64,000 bases of DNA from positions 2,004,501 to 2,068,500 of the forward strand of contig NZ_CP107996.1 in NCBI RefSeq assembly GCF_036088315.1, in the 5' to 3' direction. The stretch comes from Streptomyces sp. NBC_00344 (lineage in GTDB: Bacteria > Actinomycetota > Actinomycetes > Streptomycetales > Streptomycetaceae). Positions 52,481-63,334 of the stretch are shown here, one piece after another. The notes under the pieces are model-generated. The model saw only the letters and a program-made list of their open reading frames with translations, searched no databases and had not been told where the DNA came from. Positions within the stretch are counted from its first letter, which is position 1, and every line of letters starts with the position of its first letter. The translations under genes and the position numbers were made by a program.

Positions 52481-53644
52481 ATGACCGCTCCGCGTCCGCA
52501 CCGCGACGATGTCCTCATCGCTTTCGCCGGGCTGCTCGGCGGAGTCCTGCTGTGGGCGCTGGGCCTGTACACCCAGGCGGACCGGCCGCTGTCCGGCGCC
52601 TGGGCGCTGGTACCGCTGGCTGTGATGTCCGGCGCGGAACTGCTGCGCAGGGCCGCGCCGATGACCGCGCTGGGCATCGGCACACCCATCGTGCTCGCGG
52701 ACCGGTTCACCTCGGGCAGCGTGGCCACGGTGCTGATGTTCACCGATGTGGTGTACGCGGCCGTACTGTACGGTTCGCCGGCCGCCGCCCGGCGCATCCC
52801 CTGGTCCACCGCACTGCTCACCATCGGCGTGACGATCGGGTCCTTCGCATGGATCCGCACCCCGGACGCCCTGCTGACCGGGGTGATCACAGGACTGGTC
52901 GTCTTCGCGCCCGCCGCCACCGGCGCCCTGATGCGCAGCCACCGGGAAGACGCGGTCGCCGCGCGGCTGCGGGCCGGACAGACCGCGCTGCTCGCCGAGA
53001 TGGACCGGGTGCAGGCGGTCACGGCCGAACGGGCCAGGATGGCGCGCGAGCTCCACGACATGGTGGCCAACCATCTGTCGGCGATCGCCATCCACTCGAC
53101 CGCCGCGCTCTGCCTGGACGATCCGCCGACCACCCGGAACGCACTGACCGTCATCCGGGAGAACAGCGTCGAGGGACTGGCCGAAATGCGCAGGCTGATC
53201 GGACTTCTCCGGGACAGCGGCGGCGGCCGCACGCCTGTCGCCGCACCCACCCTCGCCGCGCTGGACTCGCTGGTGGAGGGGGCCCGTGCGAACGGACTGG
53301 ACACCGTGCTCGACGACGACCGCCCCGCCGGTGCCGGGCTGCCCGCCCCGGTGGAACTCGCGGCGTACCGCATCGTTCAGGAATCACTCACCAACGCGCT
53401 GAAACACGCGTCGCCCGGCAGGGTCACCGTCCGGCTGTCGTGCGCCGGGGACGCACTGGCCGTCTCGGTCCGCAGCCCGTACGGCGACCGGGCGGGTCCA
53501 CGCGCGCCGGGATCGGGTTCCGGCCTGGTGGGGATGCGGGAACGGGTGGCACTGCTGGGCGGCACGTTCGAAGCGGGAGCGAGCGGCACGATCTGGCAGG
53601 TGCGGGCACGGTTGCCCGTACGGGAAAAGGAGTCCCCCGTATGA
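52481..53644 (+). CDS. chiS: Sensor histidine kinase of the chitinase two-component system
   Basis: A 387-residue kinase. Four to five N-terminal hydrophobic segments (about 10-150) without a large extracellular domain are followed by a HisKA_3-type dimerisation helix with H192 in ARELHDMVANHLSAIAIHST, and a compact HATPase domain (ESLTNALKHA; GSGLVGMRERVALLGGTFEA). This is the NarX/DesK-like class that pairs with LuxR-type regulators. It overlaps the regulator gene by 4 bases. By position next to a chitinase it corresponds to ChiS of S. coelicolor and S. thermoviolaceus. The signal is probably a chitin oligomer, directly or indirectly. Confidence 0.85.
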   Translation: MTAPRPHRDDVLIAFAGLLGGVLLWALGLYTQADRPLSGAWALVPLAVMSGAELLRRAAPMTALGIGTPIVLADRFTSGSVATVLMFTDVVYAAVLYGSPAAARRIPWSTALLTIGVTIGSFAWIRTPDALLTGVITGLVVFAPAATGALMRSHREDAVAARLRAGQTALLAEMDRVQAVTAERARMARELHDMVANHLSAIAIHSTAALCLDDPPTTRNALTVIRENSVEGLAEMRRLIGLLRDSGGGRTPVAAPTLAALDSLVEGARANGLDTVLDDDRPAGAGLPAPVELAAYRIVQESLTNALKHASPGRVTVRLSCAGDALAVSVRSPYGDRAGPRAPGSGSGLVGMRERVALLGGTFEAGASGTIWQVRARLPVREKESPV

Positions 53645-54294
53645 CAGCCCATCGAGCGATCCGCGTTCTGGTCGCCGAGGACCAGTCGGCCGTACGGGCA
53701 GGTCTGGTCCTGATCCTGCGCAGCGCTCCCGGCATCGAGGTGATCGCCGAGGCGCCGGACGGCGAAGAGGCGGTGCGCCTGGCCCGGGAGCTGCGCCCGG
53801 ATCTGGTGCTGATGGATATTCAGATGCCCAGGCTCGACGGTGTGTCCGCCACCCGCCTGATGGTCGCCGAGCAGCTCGCGGAGGTGCTGGTGCTGACCAC
53901 CTTCGATCTTGACGAGTACGTCTTCGGGGCGCTGCGCGCGGGCGCGGCGGGTTTTCTCCTGAAGAGCACCGACGCCGGGGATCTGATCGCCGCGGTTCGG
54001 ACGGTGGCACGCGGCGAAGGGCTGATCGCACCTGCCGTGACCCGTCGGCTGATCAGCGAGTTCGCCAGGACCAGCCGTGGCGGCCCGCCCGCGCCTGCCG
54101 CTCTGGACGGTCTCACCCGGCGTGAGCGGGAGGTACTGGTCTGTCTCGGCGGCGGTATGTCCAACGCGGACATCGCCCGGCGTCTCGGCATGGCGGAGGC
54201 CACGGTGAAGACGCATGTGAGCCGGCTCCTGGGCAAGCTGGATCTGCGCAACCGAGTGCAAGCGGCCGTACTGGCGCAGGAGTTGGGCCTGTGA
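53641..54294 (+). CDS. chiR: LuxR-type response regulator of the chitinase system
   Basis: A 217-residue NarL-family regulator. The receiver (about 5-125) has E13, D14, the phospho-acceptor D59 in LVLMDIQMPRLDG and K in FLLKST. The C-terminal LuxR helix-turn-helix is LTRREREVLVCLGGGMSNAD then IARRLGMAEATVKTHVSRLL. It ends 170 bases before the chitinase gene, whose promoter contains the repeat pair. ChiR in related strains activates the neighbouring chitinase; that role is inferred here. Confidence 0.88.
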   Translation: MTAHRAIRVLVAEDQSAVRAGLVLILRSAPGIEVIAEAPDGEEAVRLARELRPDLVLMDIQMPRLDGVSATRLMVAEQLAEVLVLTTFDLDEYVFGALRAGAAGFLLKSTDAGDLIAAVRTVARGEGLIAPAVTRRLISEFARTSRGGPPAPAALDGLTRREREVLVCLGGGMSNADIARRLGMAEATVKTHVSRLLGKLDLRNRVQAAVLAQELGL

Positions 54295-54309
54295 GCGCGT
54301 CGGCTTCTG

Positions 54310-54351
54310 AGGTCTGGACCTCTTGACGATTGGTCCAGACCTTCCTACCCT
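54310..54351 (+). promoter_or_regulatory. Chitinase promoter with paired 12-bp repeats (DasR/ChiR region)
   Basis: AGGTCTGGACCT (54310-54321) and TGGTCCAGACCT (54331-54342) flank the -35 TTGACG (54323-54328). A -10 TACCCT (54346-54351) follows with a 17-bp spacer. This is the arrangement long known for Streptomyces chitinase promoters: the repeats mediate chitin induction and glucose repression, and they match the DasR consensus ACTGGTCTAGACCACT in their core. Bound protein at either repeat would overlap the -35. Confidence 0.85.
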
Positions 54352-54464
54352 CGCGGTACAACCTGCGGTGAGCGTGCCGTGACCATGGGTGCTCAGGGCG
54401 GCGCAGGGTGTGGTCCCGCAAGAACCACCCCCGTTCGGTCCGTTCATTCACTCGAGGAGCACCC

Positions 54465-56297
54465 TTGAGCCTTCGCCTGAACACCCGCTTCAGATCCAGA
54501 TCCCTTGCTCTGCTGCTGCCTGTCGCCGCACTGGTCGGACTCTCCGCGGGACCGGCCCAGGCGGCCGGCACCACCGCCACCTACACCAAGGCCTCCGACT
54601 GGGGCAGCGGCTTCGAGGGCCGCTGGACCGTCAAGAACACGGGCACCACCGCGATCAGCAGCTGGACCGTCGAGTGGGACTTCCCCTCCGGCACGTCGGT
54701 GACCTCGGCCTGGGACGCCGACGTCACCGGGTCCGGAAACCACTGGACCGCCAAGAACAAGTCGTACAACGGCAGCCTGGCCCCGGGCGCCGGCGTGTCG
54801 TTCGGATTCAACGGCGCGGGTTCCGGCGCCCCCGCCAACTGCAGGCTCAACGGAGCCTCCTGCGACGGCGGCACCACCACCCCGGGCGACAACCCGCCCT
54901 CCGCTCCCGGCACCCCCACCGCGAGCGCCCTCACCTCGACCTCGCTGACCCTGCACTGGACCGCCGCCACCGACGACAACGGCGTCAAGAACTACGACGT
55001 CTACCGTGGCTCCACAAAGATCACGACGGTCACCGGCACCACGGCGAACGACAGCGGCCTGACGGCCGGCACCTCCTACACGTACAGCGTCAGAGCGCGG
55101 GACACCGCCGACCAGGTGGGCCCGGCATCCGCCGCCCTGACCGTCTCCACCACCGGCGGCGGGGGCGGCGACCCCGGCCCGGGCGGAAAGGTCAAGCTCG
55201 GGTACTTCACCGACTGGGGCATCTACCAGCGCAACTATCAGGTGAAGAACCTGGTGACATCGGGGTCCGCAGCCAGGATCACGCACATCAACTACGCCTT
55301 CGGCAACGTCACAGGCGGCAAGTGCGCGATCGGCGACGCCTACGCGGACTATCAGAAGACGTACGACGCGTCCTCCAGCGTCGACGGCACGGCCGACACC
55401 TGGGACCAACCGGTGGCCGGGAACATCAACCAGCTGCGCGAGCTCAAGAAGAAGTACCCCGGTCTCAAGGTCATCTGGTCGTTCGGCGGCTGGACGTGGT
55501 CCGGCGGCTTCGCCCAGGCCGCCCAGAATCCGGCGGCGTTCGCCCAGTCCTGCTACGACCTGGTCGAGGACCCGCGGTGGGCGGACGTCTTCGACGGCAT
55601 CGACGTCGACTGGGAGTACCCCAACGCCTGTGGTCTCTCCTGCGACACGAGCGGGGCGGCCGCCTTCAAGAACGTGATGGCCGCGCTGCGCGCCAAGTTC
55701 GGCTCGTCGAACCTGGTCACAGCGGCCGTCTCGGCCGACGGATCATCGGGCGGCAAGATCGACGCGGCCGACTACGCGGGAGCCGCGCAGTACGCGGACT
55801 GGTTCAACGTCATGACGTACGACTTCTTCGGAGCGTGGGACGCGCAGGGCCCGACGGCGCCGCACTCACCGCTCACCTCCTACACCGGCATCCCGCACGA
55901 CGGCTTCAACACCGCCGACGCGATCGCCAAGTACCGGGCGAAGGGCGTTCCCGCGGCGAAGCTGCTCATCGGCATCGGGCTCTACGGCCGCGGCTGGACC
56001 GGTGTGACCCAGGCCGCTCCGGGCGGCACCGCCACCGGGCCCGCGCCCGGCACCTACGAACAGGGCATCGAGGACTACAAGGTGCTCAAGAACAGCTGCC
56101 CGGCCACCGGTACGGTCGCCGGAACCGCCTACGCCAAGTGCGGCTCCAACTGGTGGAGCTACGACACCCCGGCCACCATCGCCGGAAAGATGAGCTGGGC
56201 GAAGGCCCAGGGTCTGGGAGGCGCGTTCTTCTGGGAGTTCAGCGGTGACACCAGCAACGGCGAGCTGGTGAACGCGATCAGCAGCGGCATCGGCTGA
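54465..56297 (+). CDS. chiC: Secreted family 18 chitinase (CBM2-FnIII-GH18)
   Basis: A 610-residue exochitinase or endochitinase secreted to degrade chitin. A signal peptide of about 33 residues ends in AQA. A CBM2 carbohydrate-binding domain (about 35-133), a fibronectin type III domain (about 146-230), a Gly-rich linker and the GH18 catalytic domain (about 243-608) follow. The catalytic motif DGIDVDWEY is complete with the proton donor E384. SFGGW and MTYDFFG are also present. The start is TTG at 54465, with GAGGAG 6 bases before it. Regulation is by the paired repeats upstream and the adjacent two-component system. Confidence 0.95.
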   Translation: MSLRLNTRFRSRSLALLLPVAALVGLSAGPAQAAGTTATYTKASDWGSGFEGRWTVKNTGTTAISSWTVEWDFPSGTSVTSAWDADVTGSGNHWTAKNKSYNGSLAPGAGVSFGFNGAGSGAPANCRLNGASCDGGTTTPGDNPPSAPGTPTASALTSTSLTLHWTAATDDNGVKNYDVYRGSTKITTVTGTTANDSGLTAGTSYTYSVRARDTADQVGPASAALTVSTTGGGGGDPGPGGKVKLGYFTDWGIYQRNYQVKNLVTSGSAARITHINYAFGNVTGGKCAIGDAYADYQKTYDASSSVDGTADTWDQPVAGNINQLRELKKKYPGLKVIWSFGGWTWSGGFAQAAQNPAAFAQSCYDLVEDPRWADVFDGIDVDWEYPNACGLSCDTSGAAAFKNVMAALRAKFGSSNLVTAAVSADGSSGGKIDAADYAGAAQYADWFNVMTYDFFGAWDAQGPTAPHSPLTSYTGIPHDGFNTADAIAKYRAKGVPAAKLLIGIGLYGRGWTGVTQAAPGGTATGPAPGTYEQGIEDYKVLKNSCPATGTVAGTAYAKCGSNWWSYDTPATIAGKMSWAKAQGLGGAFFWEFSGDTSNGELVNAISSGIG

Positions 56298-56321
56298 CGG
56301 ATACGCCGGCCGGATGAACCG

Positions 56322-56362
56322 AAGCCGGGGAGACGGGCCCGCCCCCTGTTTCCCCGGCTTCC
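56322..56362. terminator. Terminator hairpin after the chitinase gene
   Basis: GAAGCCGGGGA (56322-56332) pairs perfectly with TCCCCGGCTTC (56352-56362) around a 19-base loop, 24 bases after the chitinase stop. It lies between convergent genes and can also end the transcript of the DUF2550 gene. Confidence 0.85.
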
Positions 56363-56413
56363 TCATGCCCGATGCCCCGCCGGATGCCAGACGTCCGCCG
56401 GAGCTGTGTGCGG

Positions 56414-56860
56414 CTATGCCACATTCACCCGCTGGCCGGGTGGGGCGGCCTCCAGCCAGGCGAGGAATCCGGTCAGTGCGTCCTCGCTCATGGCCAGTTC
56501 GAGACGTACGTCCTTGTGCGAGCAGCAGAGCACGATCGCGTCGGAGAGCAGTGCCAGCTCTTCCTCGCCCTCCGGCGTGCGCCGGGAGACGACCTCGATC
56601 GACTGGCGTTCCAGGATGCGCCGGGGGCGCGGGGCGTAGGAGAAGACCCGGAACCACATGATGCGGTCCCCGCTGTAGCGGGCCACACCGTAGACCCAGC
56701 CCTTCCCGGAGGCGTCCGGCTTCTCCGGGAGGTCCCAGCGCACACTGCAGTCGAAGGTGCCGCCGGATCGCTGGATCAGCCGTCGGCGCAGACCGAACAC
56801 GAAGAGTCCCACCGCTACCAGTACGACGACCAGACCGCACACAAGCAGAGCGAGGATCAT
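56414..56860 (-). CDS. DUF2550 membrane-anchored protein
   Basis: A 148-residue protein with one N-terminal membrane segment (LALLVCGLVVVLVAVGLFVF) and a cytoplasmic domain of the DUF2550 family (TFDCSVRWDLPEKPDASGKG, WFRVFSYAPRPRRILERQSI). The family is found in actinobacteria immediately after atpC, as here, but its role in or beside ATP synthase is unknown. The ATG at 56860 has GAGGAGG about 8 bases before it. It is 119 bases after atpC on the same strand and probably co-transcribed. Confidence 0.9.
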   Translation of the reverse strand: MILALLVCGLVVVLVAVGLFVFGLRRRLIQRSGGTFDCSVRWDLPEKPDASGKGWVYGVARYSGDRIMWFRVFSYAPRPRRILERQSIEVVSRRTPEGEEELALLSDAIVLCCSHKDVRLELAMSEDALTGFLAWLEAAPPGQRVNVA

Positions 56861-56979
56861 CTACACCGACCTCCTCGCCTATGCGTTGACGGAACTGCTG
56901 CTGCATCGCCTCAGCCGCGACCGGTCCGGATTGCTCCGGACGGGCCGCGGCTGAGGTCACATCCTGTCAGTGGGAGGCG

Positions 56980-57351
56980 TCAGTGCCCCGCCACTGCTCG
57001 AAGCCGGACATCGGCACGTCGCCCTGCTGCGGCGTCCGTGTCCGCCTTTGCGCGGTCCAGCGCACGCTCGGCGCGCTGGACATCGATCTCGTCCGCCAGC
57101 TCGGCAATCTCGGCCAGCAGCGAAAGCTTGTTGTCGGCGAAGGAGATGAAGCCGCCGTGCACTGCGGCGACAACGGTTCCCTCGTTCGTTCGGATGGTCA
57201 CCGGGCCCGATTCCAGCACACCGAGCAGCGGCTGGTGACCGGCCATGACGCCGATGTCGCCGGACGTGGTGCGCGCGACAACCAGGGTCGCCTCGCCGGA
57301 CCAGACGTTACGGTCCGCCGCGACCAGCTCGACGTGCAGCTCAGCAGCCAA
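56980..57351 (-). CDS. atpC: ATP synthase epsilon subunit
   Basis: A 123-residue epsilon subunit of the central stalk. The N-terminal beta-sandwich reads ELHVELVAADRNVWSGEATL, then TSGDIGVMAGHQPLLGVLES; the C-terminal helical part, short in actinobacteria, reads EIDVQRAERALDRAKADTDA. The start is TTG at 57351 with GAGGAG at the right distance, an unusually weak start codon for an ATP synthase gene. Two hairpins separate it from atpD, so its expression may be lower than that of the other F1 genes. Confidence 0.95.
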   Translation of the reverse strand: MAAELHVELVAADRNVWSGEATLVVARTTSGDIGVMAGHQPLLGVLESGPVTIRTNEGTVVAAVHGGFISFADNKLSLLAEIAELADEIDVQRAERALDRAKADTDAAAGRRADVRLRAVAGH

Positions 57352-57370
57352 GGGTGGCTCCTCGGGTCAC

Positions 57371-57392
57371 CACCCGGCACTGCTGCCGGGTG
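57371..57392 (-). terminator. Hairpin in the atpC leader
   Basis: CACCCGGCA (57371-57379) pairs with TGCCGGGTG (57384-57392) around a tetraloop CTGC. It lies 20 bases upstream of the atpC start on the mRNA and close to its ribosome binding site. Confidence 0.6.
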
Positions 57393-57417
57393 TTGGGTCA
57401 AAGTCTAATGGGCGTAC

Positions 57418-57448
57418 GGAGAGGGGCGGGACATACCCGCCCCTCTCC
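57418..57448 (-). terminator. Strong hairpin between atpD and atpC
   Basis: A 13-bp perfect stem, GGAGAGGGGCGGG (57418-57430) with CCCGCCCCTCTCC (57436-57448), has a 5-base loop and lies 33 bases after the atpD stop, inside the operon. It could be a partial terminator or an RNA-stabilising processing site. Confidence 0.75.
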
Positions 57449-57480
57449 AGGAGTCTGATGACTCACATGGGGCCGGCGCC

Positions 57481-59840
<2,360 letters not shown>

Positions 59841-59860
59841 GAGTCAGGTCCCTTCCGTCG

Positions 59861-61456
59861 TCACTTGGAGACGCTGACGGCCGGCGCGTCCTCGCCGAGG
59901 AGCTTGCCGTCCGAGGTCTCGAACTGCCGCTTGAAGCCGGCGATGGCATCGCCGATCGCGGTCACGGTGTCGTCCGACATCTTGGCGCCCTCGCGGATCG
60001 AGGTGAGGAGCTCCTTGCGCTCACGGCGCAGGTGCTCCAGAAGCTCGTCCTCGAAGCGGCTGATGTCCTGGACCGGTACGTCGTCCATCTTGCCGGTGGT
60101 ACCGGCCCAGACGGAGACAACCTGCTCCTCGACCGGCATCGGCTGGTACTGGCCCTGCTTCAGCAGCTCGACCATGCGCTTACCGCGCTCCAGCGAAGCC
60201 TTGGAGGCCGCGTCCAGGTCGGAACCGAAGGCGGCGAACGCTTCCAGCTCACGGTACTGGGCGAGGTCCACACGCAGTCGTCCGGACACCTGGCGCATGG
60301 CCTTGTGCTGGGCGGAACCACCGACACGGGAGACCGAGATACCGACGTTCAGCGCGGGCCGCTGGCCGGCGTTGAACAGGTCGGACTCCAGGAAGCACTG
60401 GCCGTCGGTGATGGAGATGACGTTGGTCGGAATGAACGCCGAAACGTCGTTCGCCTTGGTCTCGACGATCGGGAGGCCCGTCATCGAACCGGCACCCATG
60501 TCGTCGGAGAGCTTCGCGCAGCGCTCCAGCAGACGGGAGTGCAGGTAGAAGACGTCGCCCGGGTAGGCCTCACGGCCCGGCGGACGGCGCAGGAGCAGGG
60601 AAACGGCGCGGTAGGCGTCGGCCTGCTTCGACAGGTCGTCGAAGATGATCAGGACGTGCTTGCCGGCGTACATCCAGTGCTGGCCGATGGCCGAGCCGGT
60701 GTACGGCGCCAGGTACTTGAAGCCGGCCGGGTCGGAAGCCGGAGCGGCGACGATCGTCGTGTACTCCAGGGCGCCCGCCTCTTCCAGCGCACCGCGCACG
60801 GACGCGATGGTGGAGCCCTTCTGGCCGATGGCGACGTAGATGCAGCGGACCTGCTTCTTCTCGTCGCCGGAGCGCCAGTTGTCTCGCTGGTTGATGATCG
60901 TGTCGACGGCCAGGGCGGTCTTGCCGGTCTGACGGTCGCCAATGATCAGCTGACGCTGGCCACGGCCGATCGGGACCATCGCGTCGACAGCCTTGTAACC
61001 GGTCTGCATCGGCTCGTGGACCGACTTACGCACCATGACGCCGGGAGCCTGCAGCTCCAGCGCACGGCGGCCCTCGGTCGCGATCTCGCCGAGACCGTCG
61101 ATCGGGTTGCCGAGCGGGTCGACAACGCGGCCGAGGTAGCCCTCGCCGACGCCGACCGAGAGCACCTCACCGGTGCGCTGCACCGGCTGGCCCTCCTCGA
61201 TACCGCTGAACTCGCCGAGTACGACAGCACCGATCTCGCGCTCTTCAAGGTTCAGCGCAAGACCGAGCGTGCCGTCCTCGAACTTCAGCAGCTCGTTCGC
61301 CATGGCCGAGGGAAGACCCTCGATCTTGGCGATACCGTCGCCGGCCACGCTGACCGTACCGACCTCCTCGCGCGAGGCCGCGTCCGGCTTGTACGACTGG
61401 ACAAAGTTCTCCAGCGCATCCCGGATCTCCTCCGGCCGGATCGTGAGCTCCGCCAT
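59861..61456 (-). CDS. atpA: ATP synthase alpha subunit
   Basis: A 531-residue non-catalytic F1 subunit. The P-loop GDRQTGKTA and the segment [20 protein letters not shown] are intact, and the start [20 protein letters not shown] is typical. The actinobacterial C-terminal extension beyond the E. coli length ([20 protein letters not shown]) is present; in mycobacteria the corresponding tail suppresses ATP hydrolysis. The ATG at 61456 is chosen over an upstream in-frame start within the 163-base leader. Confidence 0.98.
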   Translation of the reverse strand: MAELTIRPEEIRDALENFVQSYKPDAASREEVGTVSVAGDGIAKIEGLPSAMANELLKFEDGTLGLALNLEEREIGAVVLGEFSGIEEGQPVQRTGEVLSVGVGEGYLGRVVDPLGNPIDGLGEIATEGRRALELQAPGVMVRKSVHEPMQTGYKAVDAMVPIGRGQRQLIIGDRQTGKTALAVDTIINQRDNWRSGDEKKQVRCIYVAIGQKGSTIASVRGALEEAGALEYTTIVAAPASDPAGFKYLAPYTGSAIGQHWMYAGKHVLIIFDDLSKQADAYRAVSLLLRRPPGREAYPGDVFYLHSRLLERCAKLSDDMGAGSMTGLPIVETKANDVSAFIPTNVISITDGQCFLESDLFNAGQRPALNVGISVSRVGGSAQHKAMRQVSGRLRVDLAQYRELEAFAAFGSDLDAASKASLERGKRMVELLKQGQYQPMPVEEQVVSVWAGTTGKMDDVPVQDISRFEDELLEHLRRERKELLTSIREGAKMSDDTVTAIGDAIAGFKRQFETSDGKLLGEDAPAVSVSK

Positions 61457-61562
61457 CTGGGTTCCCTGCTCTCCTTGTTGGGCCCGAAGTCTTTGGGGGT
61501 CTGGGGCTGTTTCCCTTAGCGGCTGCGCCGCGGGCCCCCAGGAATCTTCTGCAATTTCTGCA

Positions 61563-61609
61563 CGGCCCAACCGGGCCGCTGTTCTTGCTGTTCTTGCTCT
61601 GCTGTTCTT
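61563..61609 (-). promoter_or_regulatory. atpA leader: small hairpin and triple AAGAACAGC repeat
   Basis: On the mRNA strand AAGAACAGC occurs three times (reverse complements at 61601-61609, 61587-61595 and 61578-61586). It is followed by the hairpin CGGCCC/GGGCCG with a 4-base loop (61563-61578). The leader between atpH and atpA is 163 bases, the longest gap in the operon, and the purine-rich repeat may act on translation or mRNA stability. Confidence 0.4.
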
Positions 61610-61619
61610 CTGGCGGCCG

Positions 61620-62435
61620 TCAGCCGGCCAGTCGCCGGGACGCCTCGTCGAGACGCTCGGCGATGGTGCCGTTGATGACCTCTTCGCCGACGCGCACCGA
61701 GATCCCGCCGAGGACCTCGGGGTCCACGTCCAGGTTCAGATGCATATCGCGGCCGTACAGCTTCGCCAGTGCGGCGCCGAGACGCTGCTTCTGCCCGTCG
61801 GTGAGCGGCACCGCCGATGTGACGACGGCGACGACACGGTCCCGGCGCGCGGCAGCGAGCCTGGACAGGGTCTGAAGTCCCGCTTCCAGGCTACGTCCCC
61901 TGGGGTGCGTCACAAGACGCACGACCAGACGCTCGGTGACCTGGTGGGCACGGCCGCCGAGCAGGCTGCGCAGCAGCTCGCTCTTGGCCGCGACCGTGGC
62001 AGCACGGTCGGTGAGCGCGGCACGCAGAGCCGGGCTCGACTCGACGATCCGGCCGAACCTGAAGAGCTCGTCCTCGACGTCGTCGAGTGCCCCGGCCTGC
62101 TGGGCCGCGGCCAGATCGGCGGTGGCTGCGAGCTCCTCCACCGAGTCGACCAGATCGCGCGAACGCGACCAGCGGGAGCGGACCATACCGGCGACCAGGT
62201 CGACGGCGGTGCCGTCCACCTGCCCGGCCAGCAGTCGTCCCAGCAGCTCGGCCTTGGCCTCGCCCTCCCGCGCCGGCTCGGTCAGAACACGGCGCAGGGT
62301 CACCTCGCGGTCGAGCAGCTTGGTGATCTCGGCCAGCTGGTCGGCGAGCTGCGCGGCGTCGACCGACGAGGAGTCGGTCAGCGCCTCAAGACGCTCGCGT
62401 GCTGAGGCCAGCGCCTCGCGGCTCGCACCGTTCAT
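61620..62435 (-). CDS. atpH: ATP synthase delta subunit
   Basis: A 271-residue peripheral-stalk subunit, longer than the E. coli protein of about 177 residues, as usual in actinobacteria. The C-terminal domain ([20 protein letters not shown], then [20 protein letters not shown]) is the conserved OSCP/delta end. The ATG overlaps the end of atpF by 4 bases. Confidence 0.96.
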   Translation of the reverse strand: MNGASREALASARERLEALTDSSSVDAAQLADQLAEITKLLDREVTLRRVLTEPAREGEAKAELLGRLLAGQVDGTAVDLVAGMVRSRWSRSRDLVDSVEELAATADLAAAQQAGALDDVEDELFRFGRIVESSPALRAALTDRAATVAAKSELLRSLLGGRAHQVTERLVVRLVTHPRGRSLEAGLQTLSRLAAARRDRVVAVVTSAVPLTDGQKQRLGAALAKLYGRDMHLNLDVDPEVLGGISVRVGEEVINGTIAERLDEASRRLAG

Positions 62436-62980
62436 CGCGTGGCCTCGGCCTTCGAAGCGCTGTCCTCGAGGTCGTCGAGGAAGCGGTCGACCGTACGGCT
62501 CTGCCGGGCGTGGTCCTCGAGGGACTCGCCGACGAGCTTTCCGGCCAGCTCGGTCGCAAGCTTGCCCACGTCCTGCCGCAGAGCGGCAGCAGTGGCCTTG
62601 CGGTCCGACTCGATCTGGGCGTGACCGGCGGCGACGATCTCCTCACGCTGCCGCTGACCTTCCGCCCGCATCTCCTCGATGATCGTGGCGCCCTGCTCGG
62701 TGGCCTCCTGGCGCAGGCGTGCAGCCTCGTGCCTGGCCTCGGCGAGCTGAGCCTTGTACTGCTCGAGCGTCTGAGTGGCCTCGGCCTGAGCCTCGGCCGC
62801 CCGCTCCAGGCCGCCCTCGATCGCGTCGTGCCGCTCGTCCAGAGTCTTCTGGATGTTCGGCAGGAGCTTCTTACCGAGGATGCCGAAGACGATGAAGAAG
62901 CAGAGCAGACCGACAATCAGTTCTGCGGTGTCGGGAATGAGCGGATTCTGTGCTCCCTCCGCCGCCAGGAAGGTCATCAT
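62432..62980 (-). CDS. atpF: ATP synthase b subunit
   Basis: A 182-residue protein with one membrane helix (ELIVGLLCFFIVFGILGKKL) and a long charged dimerisation helix. It anchors the peripheral stalk. The N-terminus MMTFLAAEGAQNPLIPDT is typical. It overlaps atpH by 4 bases. Confidence 0.96.
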   Translation of the reverse strand: MMTFLAAEGAQNPLIPDTAELIVGLLCFFIVFGILGKKLLPNIQKTLDERHDAIEGGLERAAEAQAEATQTLEQYKAQLAEARHEAARLRQEATEQGATIIEEMRAEGQRQREEIVAAGHAQIESDRKATAAALRQDVGKLATELAGKLVGESLEDHARQSRTVDRFLDDLEDSASKAEATR

Positions 62981-63004
62981 GTCTGAACCTTTCGTCGGGT
63001 TCGG

Positions 63005-63334
<330 letters not shown>

